Of a stretch of 64,000 bases of DNA, positions 8,325-16,419 are shown in pieces. The translations under genes were made by a program, and so were the position numbers. How positions within the stretch are numbered: the stretch's first letter is position 1; every line of letters begins with the position of its first letter. The stretch is from the NCBI RefSeq assembly GCF_963929015.1, contig NZ_CAWVHE010000013.1, positions 1 to 64,000 on the forward strand, in the 5' to 3' direction. The DNA is from Merdimonas sp963929015. Its GTDB lineage: Bacteria; Bacillota; Clostridia; Lachnospirales; Lachnospiraceae. The notes under the pieces are model-generated. The model worked only from the letters and a program-made list of their open reading frames with translations, had not been told where the DNA came from and ran no database searches.

Positions 8325-9335
8325 ATGGCTTTATTTGAATCATATGAAAGAAGAATTGATAAAATCAATGAAGTATTAAACAGCTACGGCATCGCTTCTC
8401 TGGAAGAGGCAGAGAAGATCACAAAGGACGCCGGACTGGACGTATACAACCAGATCAAAGGCATTCAGCCGATCTGTTTTGAAAATGCATGCTGGGCATA
8501 TATCACCGGAGCGGCCATCGCTATCAAGAAAGGATGCGAGACCGCTGCAGACGCAGCCGCTGCCATCGGCGAAGGACTGCAGGCTTTCTGTATCCCGGGA
8601 TCTGTTGCTGATCAGCGTAAGGTAGGTCTGGGACACGGCAATCTTGGAAAGATGCTTCTGGAAGAGACCACAGACTGCTTCTGCTTCCTGGCAGGACATG
8701 AGTCCTTTGCAGCTGCAGAAGGCGCTATCGGTATCGCAGAAAAGGCAAACAAAGTAAGAAAGAAACCTCTGCGTGTTATTCTGAACGGACTGGGAAAAGA
8801 CGCTGCCAAGATCATTTCCAGAATTAACGGATTCACTTATGTCCAGACAGAGTACGACTATTTTACAGGAGAACTCAAAGAAGTACAGAGAATCTCTTAT
8901 TCTGACGGACTCCGCTCCAAAGTAAACTGCTACGGAGCCAATGATGTACGCGAAGGCGTTGCCATCATGTGGAAAGAGGGCGTTGACGTTTCCATCACCG
9001 GAAACTCCACCAACCCGACCCGTTTCCAGCATCCGGTTGCAGGAACCTATAAGAAAGAATGCGTAGAAGCAGGAAAGAAATACTTCTCCGTAGCTTCCGG
9101 CGGCGGTACCGGACGTACCCTTCACCCGGATAACATGGCTGCAGGACCGGCTTCCTACGGTATGACTGACACCATGGGACGTATGCATTCTGACGCACAG
9201 TTTGCAGGTTCTTCTTCTGTACCGGCTCACGTAGAGATGATGGGCCTGATCGGCGCTGGAAACAACCCGATGGTTGGTATGACGGTAGCTGTTGCGGTAA
9301 GCATCGAGGAAGCAAAGAAAGCAGGAAAGTTCTAA
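8325..9335 (+). CDS. GGGtGRT protein (family of unknown function)
   Basis: The 336-residue protein has the name-giving segment ASGGGTGRTLHPDNMAAG near residues 256-273 and a glycine-rich C-terminus (MMGLIGAGNNPMVGMTVAVA). I recognise it as the conserved GGGtGRT family of anaerobic bacteria, but no biochemical role is known to me. There is no signal peptide or clear membrane span, so it is likely cytosolic. Codon use is strongly biased to preferred codons, like the glycolytic genes in this window, which hints at high expression. An AGGAGG site precedes the start. A strong terminator follows at 9443. Confidence 0.85.
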   Translation: MALFESYERRIDKINEVLNSYGIASLEEAEKITKDAGLDVYNQIKGIQPICFENACWAYITGAAIAIKKGCETAADAAAAIGEGLQAFCIPGSVADQRKVGLGHGNLGKMLLEETTDCFCFLAGHESFAAAEGAIGIAEKANKVRKKPLRVILNGLGKDAAKIISRINGFTYVQTEYDYFTGELKEVQRISYSDGLRSKVNCYGANDVREGVAIMWKEGVDVSITGNSTNPTRFQHPVAGTYKKECVEAGKKYFSVASGGGTGRTLHPDNMAAGPASYGMTDTMGRMHSDAQFAGSSSVPAHVEMMGLIGAGNNPMVGMTVAVAVSIEEAKKAGKF

Positions 9336-9442
9336 GAAACGGCGGTTTTTAGACATTTTTAGAGGTGTGTAGAAGTTGATAATGTTGGTAAAATGTGGTC
9401 TATTCCTATATTATTCCTACAACGCAATTCCTACATTAAATG

Positions 9443-9493
9443 GAGTGGCTAGGGAAAGATTTTTAAAATCTTCCCAGCCACTCTAAATTTTTT
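9443..9493 (+). terminator. Strong intrinsic terminator of the GGGtGRT unit
   Basis: GAGTGGCT-GGGAAAGATT pairs with AATCTTCCC-AGCCACTC (9443-9484, one bulged A) and is followed by TAAATTTTTT. The long stem and the U tract make this one of the best terminators in the window. Confidence 0.9.
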
Positions 9494-9646
9494 ATGGTAT
9501 GTATCTGGGATTATTTTCTATAAAAGCAGGAGAATTTGTAAACAATATCCAGGGCGGTAAAAAAAGCTTGTTTGTGCGATTTGTTTAGTTTCTGTAAATT
9601 ATTTTGAAGAGAGGCTATGAGAAAATCATCTTCATGCTTCTACAAG
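9494..9646. other. AT-rich spacer without recognisable gene
   Basis: No open frame with an RBS is seen here on either strand. Together with 9336-9442 and the stretch up to 9742 it makes a gap of about 400 bp between GGGtGRT and the toxin-like peptide. It contains only the terminator above and the promoter below. Confidence 0.5.
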
Positions 9647-9675
9647 TTGTAATGGATATAATAACATGATAGAAT
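9647..9675 (+). promoter_or_regulatory. Promoter for the toxin-like peptide
   Basis: TTGTAA (9647-9652), a 17-bp spacer and TAGAAT (9670-9675) lie about 70 bp before the small ORF. The leader contains a hairpin-forming ATTCTA-CA-TAGAAT and the nine-G tract just before the start. Confidence 0.6.
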
Positions 9676-9742
9676 GACCACAGGGGCAACCGTGTTGCAG
9701 GGTGGCAGACCTCTATTCTACATAGAATGGGGGGGGGTGCTG

Positions 9743-9835
9743 ATGGACAAGAAACATTTTGATTTTAAAGATCTGATAGCTTTCGGAATGTTCATCTTAG
9801 CATTGCTGGCATTCGTGTTTACGTTCTGTCGATAA
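9743..9835 (+). CDS. Small hydrophobic holin-like toxin peptide (putative type I toxin)
   Basis: The 30-codon frame starts MDKKHFDFKDL, then has one hydrophobic span (AFGMFILALLAFVFTF) and ends with CR. This charged-head, single-helix plan fits the short putative holin-like toxins (Hol_Tox family) found in Firmicutes. These act at the membrane and are controlled by antisense RNA. The start ATG is preceded by nine consecutive G (9729-9737) and GTGCTG, acting as the ribosome site. A convergent promoter on the other strand and two hairpins follow, as expected for a type I toxin-antitoxin locus. Toxicity is inferred, not shown. Confidence 0.7.
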   Translation: MDKKHFDFKDLIAFGMFILALLAFVFTFCR

Positions 9836-9853
9836 TGCTTTAGAGCATAGAAA

Positions 9854-9886
9854 ACCACCCCGGTAACTTTGGCGAGTTGGGGTGGT
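9854..9886 (+). terminator. Hairpin in the 3' part of the toxin transcript
   Basis: ACCACCCC (9854-9861) pairs perfectly with GGGGTGGT (9879-9886). The sense-strand tail (AATTCTAAATT) is a weak U tract. On the minus strand the stem is followed by TTTTCTAT, so it may end a transcript in that direction. Confidence 0.5.
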
Positions 9887-9887
9887 A

Positions 9888-9916
9888 ATTCTAAATTATT
9901 AATCCAATGAGGTCAA
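9888..9916 (-). promoter_or_regulatory. Convergent promoter for a probable antisense (antitoxin) RNA
   Basis: Read on the minus strand, TTGACC (9916-9911), a 17-bp spacer and TAGAAT (9893-9888) form a near-consensus promoter. Its transcript would start near 9881 and run through the 3' region of the toxin message, giving direct base pairing. The RNA itself is not proven, and its end is not clear from sequence. Confidence 0.65.
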
Positions 9917-9945
9917 CCCCTTGTGGGCGGTTGCTCTTATTTCAT
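9914..9945 (+). terminator. Likely terminator of the toxin mRNA
   Basis: CAACCCC pairs with GGG-C-GGTTG (one bulged C) at 9914-9933, followed by the T-rich CTCTTATTTCATT. A CAACC...GGTTGCTC hairpin is a usual tail element of holin-like toxin loci. Confidence 0.55.
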
Positions 9946-10034
9946 TTATAATATAACACGAATATTCAGCAGGTTCAATAGAAACTGATAAATTAAGTTA
10001 TCATGTTGTGCCTATAGACTCAGGAGGATGCAAA

Positions 10035-11081
10035 GTGGAAAGTATATTAAGATTGATTCAGACAGAAGAGGCGGTCGGGCATGTGCTCTGCCATGATATG
10101 ACACAGATCATTCCCGGGGTGATGAAGGATGCCAGATTCCGGAAAGGACATGTGGTGACAGAAGCAGATATTCCGGTGCTGCTTTCCATGGGAAAAGAGC
10201 ATCTGTATGTCTGGGAGAAACCAGAAGGCATGCTGCACGAAGACGAGGCGGCAAAGAGCCTTCTTTCTCTTTGCATAAATGAAGGAATGCATGCTACCGA
10301 TACGAAGGAAGGGAAGATCGAACTGATTGCGGACCGGGACGGTCTTTTTCAGGTGGACACAGAGCGGCTGTATGCAGTCAATAATATCGAAGAGCTGATG
10401 ATTGCGGTCAGGCATACGAACACTGCAGTAAAAGCCGGAGATAAGCTGGCAGGGATGCGGGTGATCCCCCTGGTGATCGATGAACAGAAATTAGAGCAGG
10501 CCAGGGAAGCGTCTCTTGTGGATAGTGAAGGACCGATCCTAAGCCTTCTGCCCTGGAAGATCCGCACCGCAGGGATCATCACTACAGGCAGCGAGGTGGA
10601 AAAAGGACGGGTGGAAGACCAGTTTACGCCGGTAGTGGAAAAGAAACTGGCGGATTTCCAGATCGAGGTAAAGGAAAAACGGCTGACTGGTGATGATATG
10701 GAGCGTACCAAAGACGCGATCCTTCAGATGAAGGAAGCCGGGCTGGATCTTATCATCTGTACCGGGGGCATGAGCGTGGACCCGGACGACCGGACGCCGG
10801 GTGCGATCAAGGCTTCCGGCGCAGACATCGTTACCTATGGCGCTCCGGTACTGCCGGGAGCCATGCTGTGCCTGGGGTATTTTGCAGACGGCACAGCGGT
10901 TATCGGTCTCCCGGGATGCGTGATGTATGCGAAGGCAACCATCTTTGACCTGCTGCTTCCAAGAATCGCAGCAGGAGTAAAGATCAGAAGAAGCGATATC
11001 ATAAGACTGGGACACGGAGGACTGTGCCTGGGATGTGAGGAATGTCAGTATCCGGTCTGTCCGTTCGGGAAACAGGAGTAA
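10035..11081 (+). CDS. MoeA/MoCF-like molybdopterin-binding protein with cysteine-rich tail
   Basis: The 348-residue protein contains a MoCF_biosynth domain: IITTGSEVEKGRVEDQF near residue 185 and CTGGMSVDPDDRTPGAI near 241, then VIGLPGCVMYAKATIFD. It ends with GHGGLCLGCEECQYPVCPFG, a cysteine cluster that could bind metal. Such proteins bind molybdopterin and are often found beside molybdate transport genes. That matches the wrecked modABC remnant directly downstream. The GTG at 10035 is chosen because AGGAGG lies 7 nt upstream. The N-terminal half lacks an obvious full MoeA domain set, so it is not a standard MoeA. With molybdate uptake lost here, its present use is unclear. Confidence 0.75.
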   Translation: MESILRLIQTEEAVGHVLCHDMTQIIPGVMKDARFRKGHVVTEADIPVLLSMGKEHLYVWEKPEGMLHEDEAAKSLLSLCINEGMHATDTKEGKIELIADRDGLFQVDTERLYAVNNIEELMIAVRHTNTAVKAGDKLAGMRVIPLVIDEQKLEQAREASLVDSEGPILSLLPWKIRTAGIITTGSEVEKGRVEDQFTPVVEKKLADFQIEVKEKRLTGDDMERTKDAILQMKEAGLDLIICTGGMSVDPDDRTPGAIKASGADIVTYGAPVLPGAMLCLGYFADGTAVIGLPGCVMYAKATIFDLLLPRIAAGVKIRRSDIIRLGHGGLCLGCEECQYPVCPFGKQE

Positions 11082-11116
11082 CAGGTAGATTGACAGCAAA
11101 AAAAGAAGAGAAATGC

Positions 11117-11227
11117 ATGAAGAAAAGAGTGTTGTCCGTATTTCTGGCGGGAATCCTGCCCATTCTTCTGGCGGGCAGCAGCAGCGGGTGGCGCTGGCCC
11201 GGATCATGGCCTGCCAGCCGGAGATGA
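11117..11227 (+). pseudogene. modA: Remnant of modA (signal peptide only)
   Basis: From the ATG at 11117 the frame reads MKKRVLSVFLAGILPILLAG, a lipoprotein signal peptide. It then reads SSSG where a lipobox Cys would be expected, and quickly ends after 36 residues. The DNA after the signal peptide is modC sequence in another frame. It therefore looks like the 5' end of a molybdate-binding lipoprotein gene cut by a deletion. The peptide is unlikely to have a function. Confidence 0.75.
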
Positions 11228-11820
11228 TCCTGCTGGACGAGCCTTTTTCTGCGCTGGATGTGTATTTAAGGGATCGGCTGCAGCAGGAGATGGAGGAGAT
11301 GCTTGCGGATTATCCGGGAACCGTGATCTTGGTGTCTCACAGCCGGGATGAGATCTATCGGTTCAGTGAGGAACTGCTGGTGATGGACCAGGGAGAGATC
11401 ATCCGGAGCGGAGGCGTCCGGGAAATCTTTGACGATCCCATCCGTGTGGAGGCAGCCCGGATCAGCGGGTGCAAAAATATCGTGAAAATCAAGCGGCGGG
11501 ACGCGCATATGCTGGAAATCCCGGAATGGGGGACGGTGCTGACACTGGAGCGCGAGGTGCCGGAAGATATGACGCACATCGGCTTTCGCGCCCATGATTT
11601 TCTCCCTGTCTGGGGAGAGCGGAAAGCAAACTGCATCGCAGCCCGGGTAGGAAGCATTGCAGAACTTCCCTTTGAGCGGAAATACTTTATCAAAGGCGCT
11701 GCGGACGGGGCAGAAGAGATCTGCTGGTTCGTGCAAAGAGAATTGCTCCAGGTACTGGAAAAACGTGGAATGCCAGATTATCTGCACATGCCGGAGAATA
11801 AAATCTTATTATTGAAATAA
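11170..11820 (+). pseudogene. modC: 3' remnant of modC, molybdate ABC transporter ATPase lacking Walker A
   Basis: The frame begins in the ABC signature (SGGQQQRVALAR), then has Walker B MILLDEPFSALD, the H-loop VILVSH and a C-terminal regulatory region to 11820. The first 130 or so residues, including the Walker A P-loop and Q-loop, are missing. So the protein could not hydrolyse ATP in the normal way. Upstream it joins modA signal-peptide DNA in a different frame, and no modB permease lies between. This is what an internal deletion of a modA-modB-modC operon would leave. Confidence 0.85.
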
Positions 11821-11848
11821 TGAGTAGTGGCAGATTTCTAATAAAAAT

Positions 11849-11895
11849 TGCCGGACAGTGAAATGATAATCATCTCATTGTCCGGCAGTTTTTTG
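11849..11895 (+). terminator. Bidirectional terminator between the mod remnant and the activase-like gene
   Basis: TTGCCGGACAGTGA pairs with TCATTGTCCGGCA (11849-11887, one mismatch), followed by GTTTTTTG on the + strand. On the minus strand AATTTTTATT follows, so the same stem can end the convergent gene. Confidence 0.88.
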
Positions 11896-11903
11896 TTGGA
11901 TTT

Positions 11904-14900
11904 CTAAGAAGCAATTTCGTTGTCTTCTTTGGATTCTCTTTCCAGTTCCTTTGCCAGATTTTTGTTTGCTGTGGACAGCATCAGTTTGATACGGTTCAAC
12001 TGGTTTACTTCGCTGGCGCCCGGGTCAAAATCGATAGCGACGATGTTGGACTCGGGATAGAGCCTGCGCAGTTCTTTGATCACGCCTTTTCCTACAACGT
12101 GGTTGGGAAGACAGGCAAAGGGCTGGGTACATACGATGTTCGGCGCACCGTTATGGATCAGCTCCAGCATTTCTCCGGTCAGGAACCAGCCTTCTCCGGT
12201 CTGGTTTCCAAGAGAAACAATGTCGGAAGCCATTTTTGCCAGGTTGGCGATGTCTGCCGGGGGATCAAAGTGTTTGCTTTCCCGGAAGGCATCGGATGCC
12301 GGTTTGCGGAACCATTCCAGGGCTTTGATCCCAAGGTTGCCCATGGTCGCCTTGGATTTTTTCATGCCAAGATGCGATACCTTGAAGTTCTGGTTGTAGA
12401 AACAGTACAGCAGGAAATCCAGAAGATCCGGAACCACTGCCTCTGCGCCTTCGCTTTCCAGAAGTTCCACCAGGTAGTTGTTGGCTGCGGGCAGGAATTT
12501 TACAAGGATCTCGCCGACTACGCCTACTCTTGGTTTCTTAATATCCAGAAGTTCGATGTTGTTGTCAAAGTCAGCGATGATCTCCCGGCACAGCTGTTTG
12601 AACCGCCGTCTGGAGGGGTAGCCCTGGGAGAGGAAGTCTGCGCAGACTTTTTTCCACTTTGTATGCATGGCGTCAGTGGAGCCAGGGACCGCCTCATAAG
12701 GACGGATCCGGTATACGCATTTCATGAAAATGTCTCCAAATACCGCGGCGTAGATACCCCGGAGAGCCAGCATTGGTGTGATCTTAAATCCCGGATTGTC
12801 TTCCAGTCCGCTTAAGTTGATGGAAATAACCGGAATGTGTGCATATCCTGCTTTTTTCAAAGCGCGGCGGATAAATCCGATATAGTTTGAAGCACGGCAG
12901 CCGCCGCCGGTCTGGCTGATGATGACAGCGATCCGGTCTGTATCGTATTTGCCGGACAGAATAGCCTCCATAATCTGCCCCACCACCATCAGGGACGGGT
13001 AGCAGGCATCGTTATTTACATATTTCAGTCCCACATCTACCGCCTGCTTGTTGTCGTTAGGAAGTACCTGGATGTTGTAGCCGGAGGCTTTGAACGCAGG
13101 CTCCAGAAGCTCAAAGTGGATGGGAGACATCTGCGGGCAGAGAATGGTGTAATTCTTACGCATCTCTTTGGTGAAGGTAACCTTCTTTATAGCGGCGGAG
13201 TGGAGCTCCCGTTTTTCGCCCCGCTGTTCTCTGACGCGGATGGCAGCCAGAAGAGAGCGGATCCGGATCCTTGCAGCGCCCAGGTTGTTGACCTCATCAA
13301 TCTTCAGTGAGGTATAGATCTTATCGGAACCGTTCAGGATATCCGCCACCTGATCTGTGGTAACCGCATCCAGACCGCAGCCAAAGGAATTCAGCTGGAT
13401 CAGATCCAGATTTTCGGTGGTCTTTACATAGTTTGCGGCTGCGTACAGGCGGGAGTGATACATCCACTGGTCCATGACATTCAAAGGCCGCTCCACCGGA
13501 TTCAGGTGGGAGATAGAGTCCTCTGTAAGAACCGCGATATTGTAGGAATTGATCAGTTCCGGTATGCCATGGTTTACTTCCGGGTCAATATGGTAGGGGC
13601 GTCCGGCCAGGACGATGCCCCGGTTGCCGGTTTCCTTTAAGAACTGAATGGTTTCCTCGCCCTTTTTGCGCATATCCTGCCTGCAGGAAGCAAGTTCCTC
13701 CCATGCGGCGTGCACAGCGCTGCGGATCTCGTCGCCCGGGATCTGGAATTTCTCAGAAAGTTCGTCCACCAGACGGTAGGAAATGGTTTCCTCACTCTGG
13801 AAAGAGAGGAAGGGGTGGATGAAGTCCACGTCGCCATTTACGATGGCATCAATGTTATTTTTGATGTTTTCCGGATAAGAGGTGACGATCGGGCAGTTAT
13901 AGTGGTTGTTTGCGTCGGCAAATTCATTCCGTTCATAAGGAATGCTGGGATAGAAAATGTGTTTCACGCCCTGGTTGATCAGCCACTGTACATGTCCGTG
14001 AGCCAGCTTGGCCGGGTAGCATTCCGATTCACTGGGGATGGACTCAATGCCCAGCTCATACACCTTTCTGGTGGAAGCAGGAGAGAGGACCACACGGAAT
14101 TTCAGCGTATGGAAAAAGGTGAACCAGAACGGATAGTTCTCGTACATATTCAGGACTCTCGGGATACCGATGACACCGCGGACAGCCTCTTCTTCGGAAA
14201 GCGGTTCGTAATCAAAGTAACGCTTTAATTTATATTCAAAAAGATTGGGCAGATGATTTTTGGATTTCTCTTTTCCCAGTCCGCGCTCGCACCGGTTTCC
14301 GGTGATGAATTTCCTTCCCCCGCTGAAATGGTTGATGGTCAGACGGCAGTTGTTGGTACATCCCCGGCATTTGGTCATGGTGGTGGAATATTCCAGAGAC
14401 TCAATTTCGTCAATGGGCAGCATAGTTGTGCCCTCGCAGTCTACATACCGTTCTCTTGCAATCAGAGCGGCTCCAAAAGCTCCCATGATGCCGGCGATAT
14501 CCGGACGGACGACCTGGCAGTTTGCAATCTTTTCCAGGCTTCGCAGGACGGCGTTATTATAAAAGGTTCCGCCCTGGACTACGATATGCTTTCCAAGCTC
14601 AGAAGCATCGGAAACCTTGATCACCTTAAAGAGAGCATTTTTAATGACAGAATATGCAAGACCTGCGGAAATGTCTGCAACAGAAGCGCCTTCCTTCTGC
14701 GCCTGCTTGACCTTGGAATTCATAAATACCGTACACCGGGTTCCCAGGTCGATCGGATGAGTGGCAAAGAGCGCCTCATGTGCAAAGTCTTCTACCGTAT
14801 AATTCAGAGACTTGGCGAAGGTTTCGATAAAAGATCCGCAGCCCGAGGAGCAGGCTTCATTCAGCTGCACACTGTCTACGGTCTGGTTTTTGATCTTGAT

Positions 14901-16190
14901 ACATTTCATATCCTGACCGCCAATGTCCAGGATACAGTCCACATCCGGCTCGAAGAAAGAAGCGGCGTAGTAGTGGGCTACGGTTTCGACCTCCCCTTCG
15001 TCCAGGAGAAGAGCGGCTTTAATCAGCGCCTCCCCGTATCCGGTGGAGCAGGAGTGGACAATCTCTACGCCTTCCGGAAGCTTGCTGTAAATATCTTTGA
15101 TCGCACGGATGGTGGTTCCCAGAGGGTCGCCTTCATTGTTGTTATAAAAAGAATAGAGAAGCGTTCCGTCTTCTCCTACCAGTGCTGCTTTGGTGGTAGT
15201 AGATCCGGCGTCAATGCCAAGAAACGCCTTTCCGCGGTAGGAAGCAAGATCCTTCATGGGAACCTGATGCTTTGCATGCCGGTTTTTAAATTCCTGATAT
15301 TCTGTCTCGGATGAGAACAGAGGCTCCATGCGGTCGACTTCAAACTCCATCTTGATCTTTCCTTCCAGTCTGGTCTGCAGTTCCTGCAGAGAAACATTCA
15401 GATCCTTTCTGGAATTCATGGCAGAACCAATGGCCGCAAACAGATGAGAATGATTGGGGGCAATGGTGTGCTCGTCATCGAGGTTTAAGGTACGGATAAA
15501 AGCTGCCCGAAGTTCGGACAGAAAGTGAAGCGGACCGCCCAGGAAGGCAACATGTCCGCGGATTGGTTTGCCGCAGGCAAGACCGCTGATCGTCTGATTG
15601 ACAACAGCCTGGAAGATAGAAGCAGCCAGGTCTTCTTTTGAAGCCCCTTCGTTGATCAGAGGCTGGATGTCAGATTTCGCAAACACTCCACAGCGGGCTG
15701 CGATGGAGTAGAGCGCTTTGTAATTTTTGGCATACTCGTTCAGTCCGGAAGCATCTGTCTGAAGGAGAGAAGCCATCTGATCAATAAAAGAACCAGTACC
15801 GCCGGCGCAGACACCGTTCATACGCTGTTCTACATTTCCGCCTTCAAAATAAATGATCTTGGCGTCTTCCCCCCCAAGTTCAATGGCTACGTCTGTCTGC
15901 GGGGCGTAATCCTGAAGTGCCGTGGATACGGCAATCACTTCCTGGACAAAGGGAATGCCCAGATGCTTGGCAAGGGTAAGGCCGCCGGATCCAGTGATCA
16001 CAGGAGAAGCATAGATGGCTCCCAGTTTATAAACCGCCCGTCCCAGAAGATCTGAAAGGGTCTCCTGGATATTTGCAAAATGTCGTTCATAATCTGAAAA
16101 CAAGACCTCTCTGTCTTCAGACAAAATGGCAATTTTTACCGTGGTTGAGCCAATATCAATGCCTAAAGTATATGATGTTTTCTGATTCAT
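11904..16190 (-). CDS. Large two-activase protein of the 2-hydroxyacyl-CoA dehydratase activator (BadF/BcrA/HgdC) family, with DUF2229-like C-terminal half
   Basis: The 1428-residue protein has two ASKHA ATPase domains. The first starts LGIDIGSTTVKIAI at residue 9; the second starts LGIDAGSTTTKAALVG near 324. Each contains the GxxCxxGxGSF-type segment (VCAGGTGSFIDQ and CSSGCGSFIETF). A cysteine cluster (CRGCTNNC, then CERGLG) near 604-640 follows. The C-terminal half resembles the DUF2229/HgdAB-like dehydratase fold (TQPFACLPNHVVGKG near 1365). Small relatives (HgdC) inject electrons into radical dehydratases with ATP; these giant fused forms are widespread in Clostridia but their substrate is unknown. 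It is transcribed alone from its own promoter. GAGGAG lies 9 nt before the ATG at 16190. Confidence 0.9.
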   Translation of the reverse strand: MNQKTSYTLGIDIGSTTVKIAILSEDREVLFSDYERHFANIQETLSDLLGRAVYKLGAIYASPVITGSGGLTLAKHLGIPFVQEVIAVSTALQDYAPQTDVAIELGGEDAKIIYFEGGNVEQRMNGVCAGGTGSFIDQMASLLQTDASGLNEYAKNYKALYSIAARCGVFAKSDIQPLINEGASKEDLAASIFQAVVNQTISGLACGKPIRGHVAFLGGPLHFLSELRAAFIRTLNLDDEHTIAPNHSHLFAAIGSAMNSRKDLNVSLQELQTRLEGKIKMEFEVDRMEPLFSSETEYQEFKNRHAKHQVPMKDLASYRGKAFLGIDAGSTTTKAALVGEDGTLLYSFYNNNEGDPLGTTIRAIKDIYSKLPEGVEIVHSCSTGYGEALIKAALLLDEGEVETVAHYYAASFFEPDVDCILDIGGQDMKCIKIKNQTVDSVQLNEACSSGCGSFIETFAKSLNYTVEDFAHEALFATHPIDLGTRCTVFMNSKVKQAQKEGASVADISAGLAYSVIKNALFKVIKVSDASELGKHIVVQGGTFYNNAVLRSLEKIANCQVVRPDIAGIMGAFGAALIARERYVDCEGTTMLPIDEIESLEYSTTMTKCRGCTNNCRLTINHFSGGRKFITGNRCERGLGKEKSKNHLPNLFEYKLKRYFDYEPLSEEEAVRGVIGIPRVLNMYENYPFWFTFFHTLKFRVVLSPASTRKVYELGIESIPSESECYPAKLAHGHVQWLINQGVKHIFYPSIPYERNEFADANNHYNCPIVTSYPENIKNNIDAIVNGDVDFIHPFLSFQSEETISYRLVDELSEKFQIPGDEIRSAVHAAWEELASCRQDMRKKGEETIQFLKETGNRGIVLAGRPYHIDPEVNHGIPELINSYNIAVLTEDSISHLNPVERPLNVMDQWMYHSRLYAAANYVKTTENLDLIQLNSFGCGLDAVTTDQVADILNGSDKIYTSLKIDEVNNLGAARIRIRSLLAAIRVREQRGEKRELHSAAIKKVTFTKEMRKNYTILCPQMSPIHFELLEPAFKASGYNIQVLPNDNKQAVDVGLKYVNNDACYPSLMVVGQIMEAILSGKYDTDRIAVIISQTGGGCRASNYIGFIRRALKKAGYAHIPVISINLSGLEDNPGFKITPMLALRGIYAAVFGDIFMKCVYRIRPYEAVPGSTDAMHTKWKKVCADFLSQGYPSRRRFKQLCREIIADFDNNIELLDIKKPRVGVVGEILVKFLPAANNYLVELLESEGAEAVVPDLLDFLLYCFYNQNFKVSHLGMKKSKATMGNLGIKALEWFRKPASDAFRESKHFDPPADIANLAKMASDIVSLGNQTGEGWFLTGEMLELIHNGAPNIVCTQPFACLPNHVVGKGVIKELRRLYPESNIVAIDFDPGASEVNQLNRIKLMLSTANKNLAKELERESKEDNEIAS

Positions 16191-16265
16191 ACTATGTAAC
16201 TCCTCATATGATAGTTTATGTATCTCTTCTTATTAAAATGTATTTGTCTTTCAACAACATTTAAC

Positions 16266-16294
16266 ATTATACGACAATTCAAAATTATTGACAA
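16266..16294 (-). promoter_or_regulatory. Promoter for the activase-like gene
   Basis: On the minus strand TTGTCA (16294-16289), 17 bp, TATAAT (16271-16266). It predicts a leader of about 70 nt before the start at 16190. Confidence 0.75.
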
Positions 16295-16345
16295 TTCTAA
16301 AATGTAATATAAATATAAAAATGCTGTTAAACTTTCTTGGCAGAA

Positions 16346-16374
16346 TTGACAAACGAGTGCTAAAAAGGTAGAAT
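16346..16374 (+). promoter_or_regulatory. Promoter for the rhomboid-like/pyk unit, with inverted repeat at the start site
   Basis: TTGACA (16346-16351), 17 bp, TAGAAT (16369-16374) form a near-perfect sigma-A promoter. An inverted repeat AATGAC...GTCATT (16372-16377 and 16388-16393) covers the expected transcription start, so it could be an operator. Confidence 0.8.
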
Positions 16375-16419
16375 GACTACAAATGTGGTCATTGGAAAAA
16401 TAAGGAGTTTTGTACAGAA

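Noticed and set aside
9402..9433. Three copies of ATTCCTA (9402, 9413, 9427) in the spacer after GGGtGRT, possible att-like core
   Set aside because: The copies are short and unevenly spaced, and no integrase or boundary repeat is visible in the window.
16355..16363. GAGTGCTAA, a half of the CIRCE heat-shock operator, before the rhomboid-like gene
   Set aside because: The left half (TTAGCACTC, 9 bp upstream) is absent, and no heat-shock gene follows.
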